From: JANOSH01 sp031415695
GTDB lineage: Bacteria > Actinomycetota > Acidimicrobiia > Acidimicrobiales > Ilumatobacteraceae
Length of the DNA stretch: 64,000 nucleotides
Assembly (NCBI GenBank): GCA_031415695.1
Contig: JANOSH010000031.1
Span: 1-64,000, forward strand
Reading direction: 5' to 3'
Position numbers and translations under genes: made by a program. Positions 63,010-64,000 of the stretch are shown piece by piece; the stretch's first letter is position 1; the number at the start of each line of letters is the position of its first letter. Under the pieces are notes generated by a model. It made no database searches. It saw only the letters and a list, made by a program, of their open reading frames with translations, and was not told the DNA's origin.

Positions 63010-63641
63010 CGTCACCCGCTGCGAACGACGAGGCCCCTACGACCGCTCCCGCGCGCCGCCGGGGCCGCCCGCGGGCGAGCGGAAGGGCCACCGAACTCGA
63101 CGCCAAGGACGAGATCTTGCGCGCCGCCGCCACGCTCTTCTCACAGCAGGGGATAGGCGCAACGCGTCTTACTGACATCGCCGCCGCCATCGGCGTGACG
63201 CCCCCATCGATCTACTTCCACTTCGACAACCTCGACGCCATCGTCGGCACGCTGCTCGACTACGTCGTCGTCGAGTCATCGGCCTTCGCGACGAGCGTCC
63301 GCAGCGAACCCGGTGACGCCGCGCACCGGCTCCACGCGTTGATCGCACAGCACGTCGAGCGACTCACCCGTGGCCCCTTCGACCTGTGGTTCGTCGCCGG
63401 CCTGACCGAGCACGAGGCCAGACGGTTCCCCGGCGTCAGCCGCCGCGCAAACGCGTGGCGTCGAGCCGTGGCGTCACTCGTGGCCGAGGGCTCCGCCTCG
63501 GGCGCTTTTGCCCCCATCGAACCCGACGTCGCCGTAAGCGCCATCAGCGGCCTGGTGTACGCAGCGCTCGAGCTCAAACACCGGGGAACACCCGTCGATC
63601 CCGAGCAGATCGCGACGCTCGCAGTGCGGGCGCTCGCCTAG
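63006..63641 (+). CDS. TetR family transcriptional regulator
   Basis: The 211-residue protein starts at GTG 63006, overlapping the LLM stop. A basic N-terminal tail (ARRRGRPRASGRATEL) precedes the TetR HTH (KDEILRAAATLFSQQGIGATRLTDIAAAIGVTPPSIYFHFDNLDAIVGTLLDYV). The C-terminal domain includes GPFDLWFVAGLTEHEARRFPGV. Being last in the operon, it probably controls the P450-LLM operon and the divergent DUF7065-kinase-DUF6285 operon through the AT-rich operator near 60.8 kb. Confidence 0.87.
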   Translation: MTSPAANDEAPTTAPARRRGRPRASGRATELDAKDEILRAAATLFSQQGIGATRLTDIAAAIGVTPPSIYFHFDNLDAIVGTLLDYVVVESSAFATSVRSEPGDAAHRLHALIAQHVERLTRGPFDLWFVAGLTEHEARRFPGVSRRANAWRRAVASLVAEGSASGAFAPIEPDVAVSAISGLVYAALELKHRGTPVDPEQIATLAVRALA

Positions 63642-63747
63642 CAACCGAGCGAAGTGCACTGAAACGGCCAGTCTCCCAAGTGGGCGTTTGAACACCTGTC
63701 GCCACGGGTAGGGAATAAGAAAGTTACTCCAGAAAGCGAGGACTCCG

Positions 63748-63804
63748 ATGTATATCGGGCTCGGCACTCTCATCATCATCGTCGTCATTCTGTTTCTCTC
63801 TTAA
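63748..63804 (+). CDS. 18-codon hydrophobic micro-protein
   Basis: ATG 63748 is preceded by AGGA (63739-63742) at 5 nt spacing. It encodes MYIGLGTLIIIVVILFLS, a single membrane helix, and ends with TAA at 63802-63804. Micro-ORFs of this kind next to small membrane protein genes resemble KdpF-like helper peptides, but no family is assigned. The next gene starts 10 nt later with its own GGGG run. Confidence 0.5.
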   Translation: MYIGLGTLIIIVVILFLS

Positions 63805-63813
63805 GGGGACCCC

Positions 63814-64000
63814 ATGGATCTAAAGACATCGTTCTTTTTCTACCTAGCAGCGCTTGCCTGCTTCATCTTGGCCGCTTCCGGCGAGGCCTGGAAGATGGGC
63901 AGGCGAACGCGCCAAACGAGGCCGCCCCTGTTACTGCAGCCCTTAGGTTTGGCCCTTGCTGTGTTCCCGACGTTATGGACGACCGCAACCCTCGCTTGGT
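63814..64000 (+). CDS. Small membrane protein, 5' part
   Basis: ATG 63814 follows AAGGGGACCCC. The 62 visible residues begin MDLKTSFFFYLAALACFILAASGEAW, a first TM helix. They continue with a basic loop (KMGRRTRQTRPPLLLQP) and a second hydrophobic stretch (LGLALAVFPTLWTTATLAW) that runs off the window. This topology is common in conserved small actinobacterial membrane proteins; no function can be assigned. Confidence 0.6.
   Translation, partial: MDLKTSFFFYLAALACFILAASGEAWKMGRRTRQTRPPLLLQPLGLALAVFPTLWTTATLAW

Overview
The window is high-GC DNA from an actinobacterium. Pointers are a mycothiol-dependent maleylpyruvate-isomerase-type protein, GTG/TTG starts, ATGA/GTGA stop-start overlaps, PxKF surface proteins, LLM flavin oxidoreductases and P450s, and repeated leaderless genes (a TAnnnT -10 box ending 6-7 nt before the start codon at 1388, 3394, 10097, 10705, 18120, 27267, 32055 and 45399). 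The DUF7065/aminoglycoside-phosphotransferase/DUF6285/P450/LLM cluster and the mix of surface proteins most resemble Acidimicrobiia (Ilumatobacter/Microthrix-like). That placement is inference from remembered families, not from a search.

Region 1 (1-20.6 kb) is an accessory zone of small stand-alone genes interleaved with gene relics. Intact genes include a Clp-N/zinc-finger regulator, VOC and RidA proteins, TfoX-like and DUF3224 proteins, an AraC regulator, a GntR-ABC transporter operon, an AbiEi/AbiEii toxin-antitoxin pair, two DUF4143 ATPases and an AlbA_2 ATP-binding regulator. Relics include VOC, DHFR-like reductase, DUF1905, Fic, IS3 orfA, two class III cyclases, an alpha/beta hydrolase, an AlbA_2 protein, a cupin and abiEii. 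Several relics lack only a short internal block (about 25-45 codons) while both flanks remain.

Region 2 (20.6-25.2 kb) is one very large secreted adhesin-like gene, split by four frame changes, ending in five thrombospondin-3-like calcium-binding repeats of 114 bp. Region 3 (25.2-32 kb) is a catabolic locus: P450-SDR operon, divergent TetR, then arylsulfatase, TauD-type dioxygenase and epoxide hydrolase. The last two are broken. A shared palindrome core (CTAGCC-N4-GGCTAG) before both units suggests that the TetR controls them together.

Region 4 (32-46.3 kb) is the most coherent and best preserved part. It starts with a lactone oxidase and a small membrane protein. A leftward operon follows (HD protein with a degenerate cNMP-like domain; 1086-aa transporter-HEAT-cNMP-binding protein; HD protein). 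A rightward operon diverges from it: membrane SpoIIE phosphatase, soluble-adenylyl-cyclase-like C1-C2-ATPase-TPR protein, RsbW-like kinase and STAS antagonist. Together they look like a cyclic-nucleotide-linked partner-switching signalling locus with no sigma factor in it. I consider this the best candidate for an undescribed system.

Region 5 (46.3-50.6 kb) is again decayed: an Agl23-like membrane protein, a PxKF surface protein with a G5-to-G4 frameshift, and AlbA_2, endonuclease and nitrilase relics. Region 6 (50.6-58 kb) holds a LuxR-type ATPase regulator and a 1524-aa secreted Ig/HYR-repeat protein. Region 7 (58-63.6 kb) is an intact catabolic cluster (DUF7065, phosphotransferase and DUF6285 leftward; P450, LLM oxidoreductase and TetR rightward). 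The window ends with an 18-codon hydrophobic micro-ORF and the start of a small membrane protein. No rRNA, complete tRNA or CRISPR array was seen.
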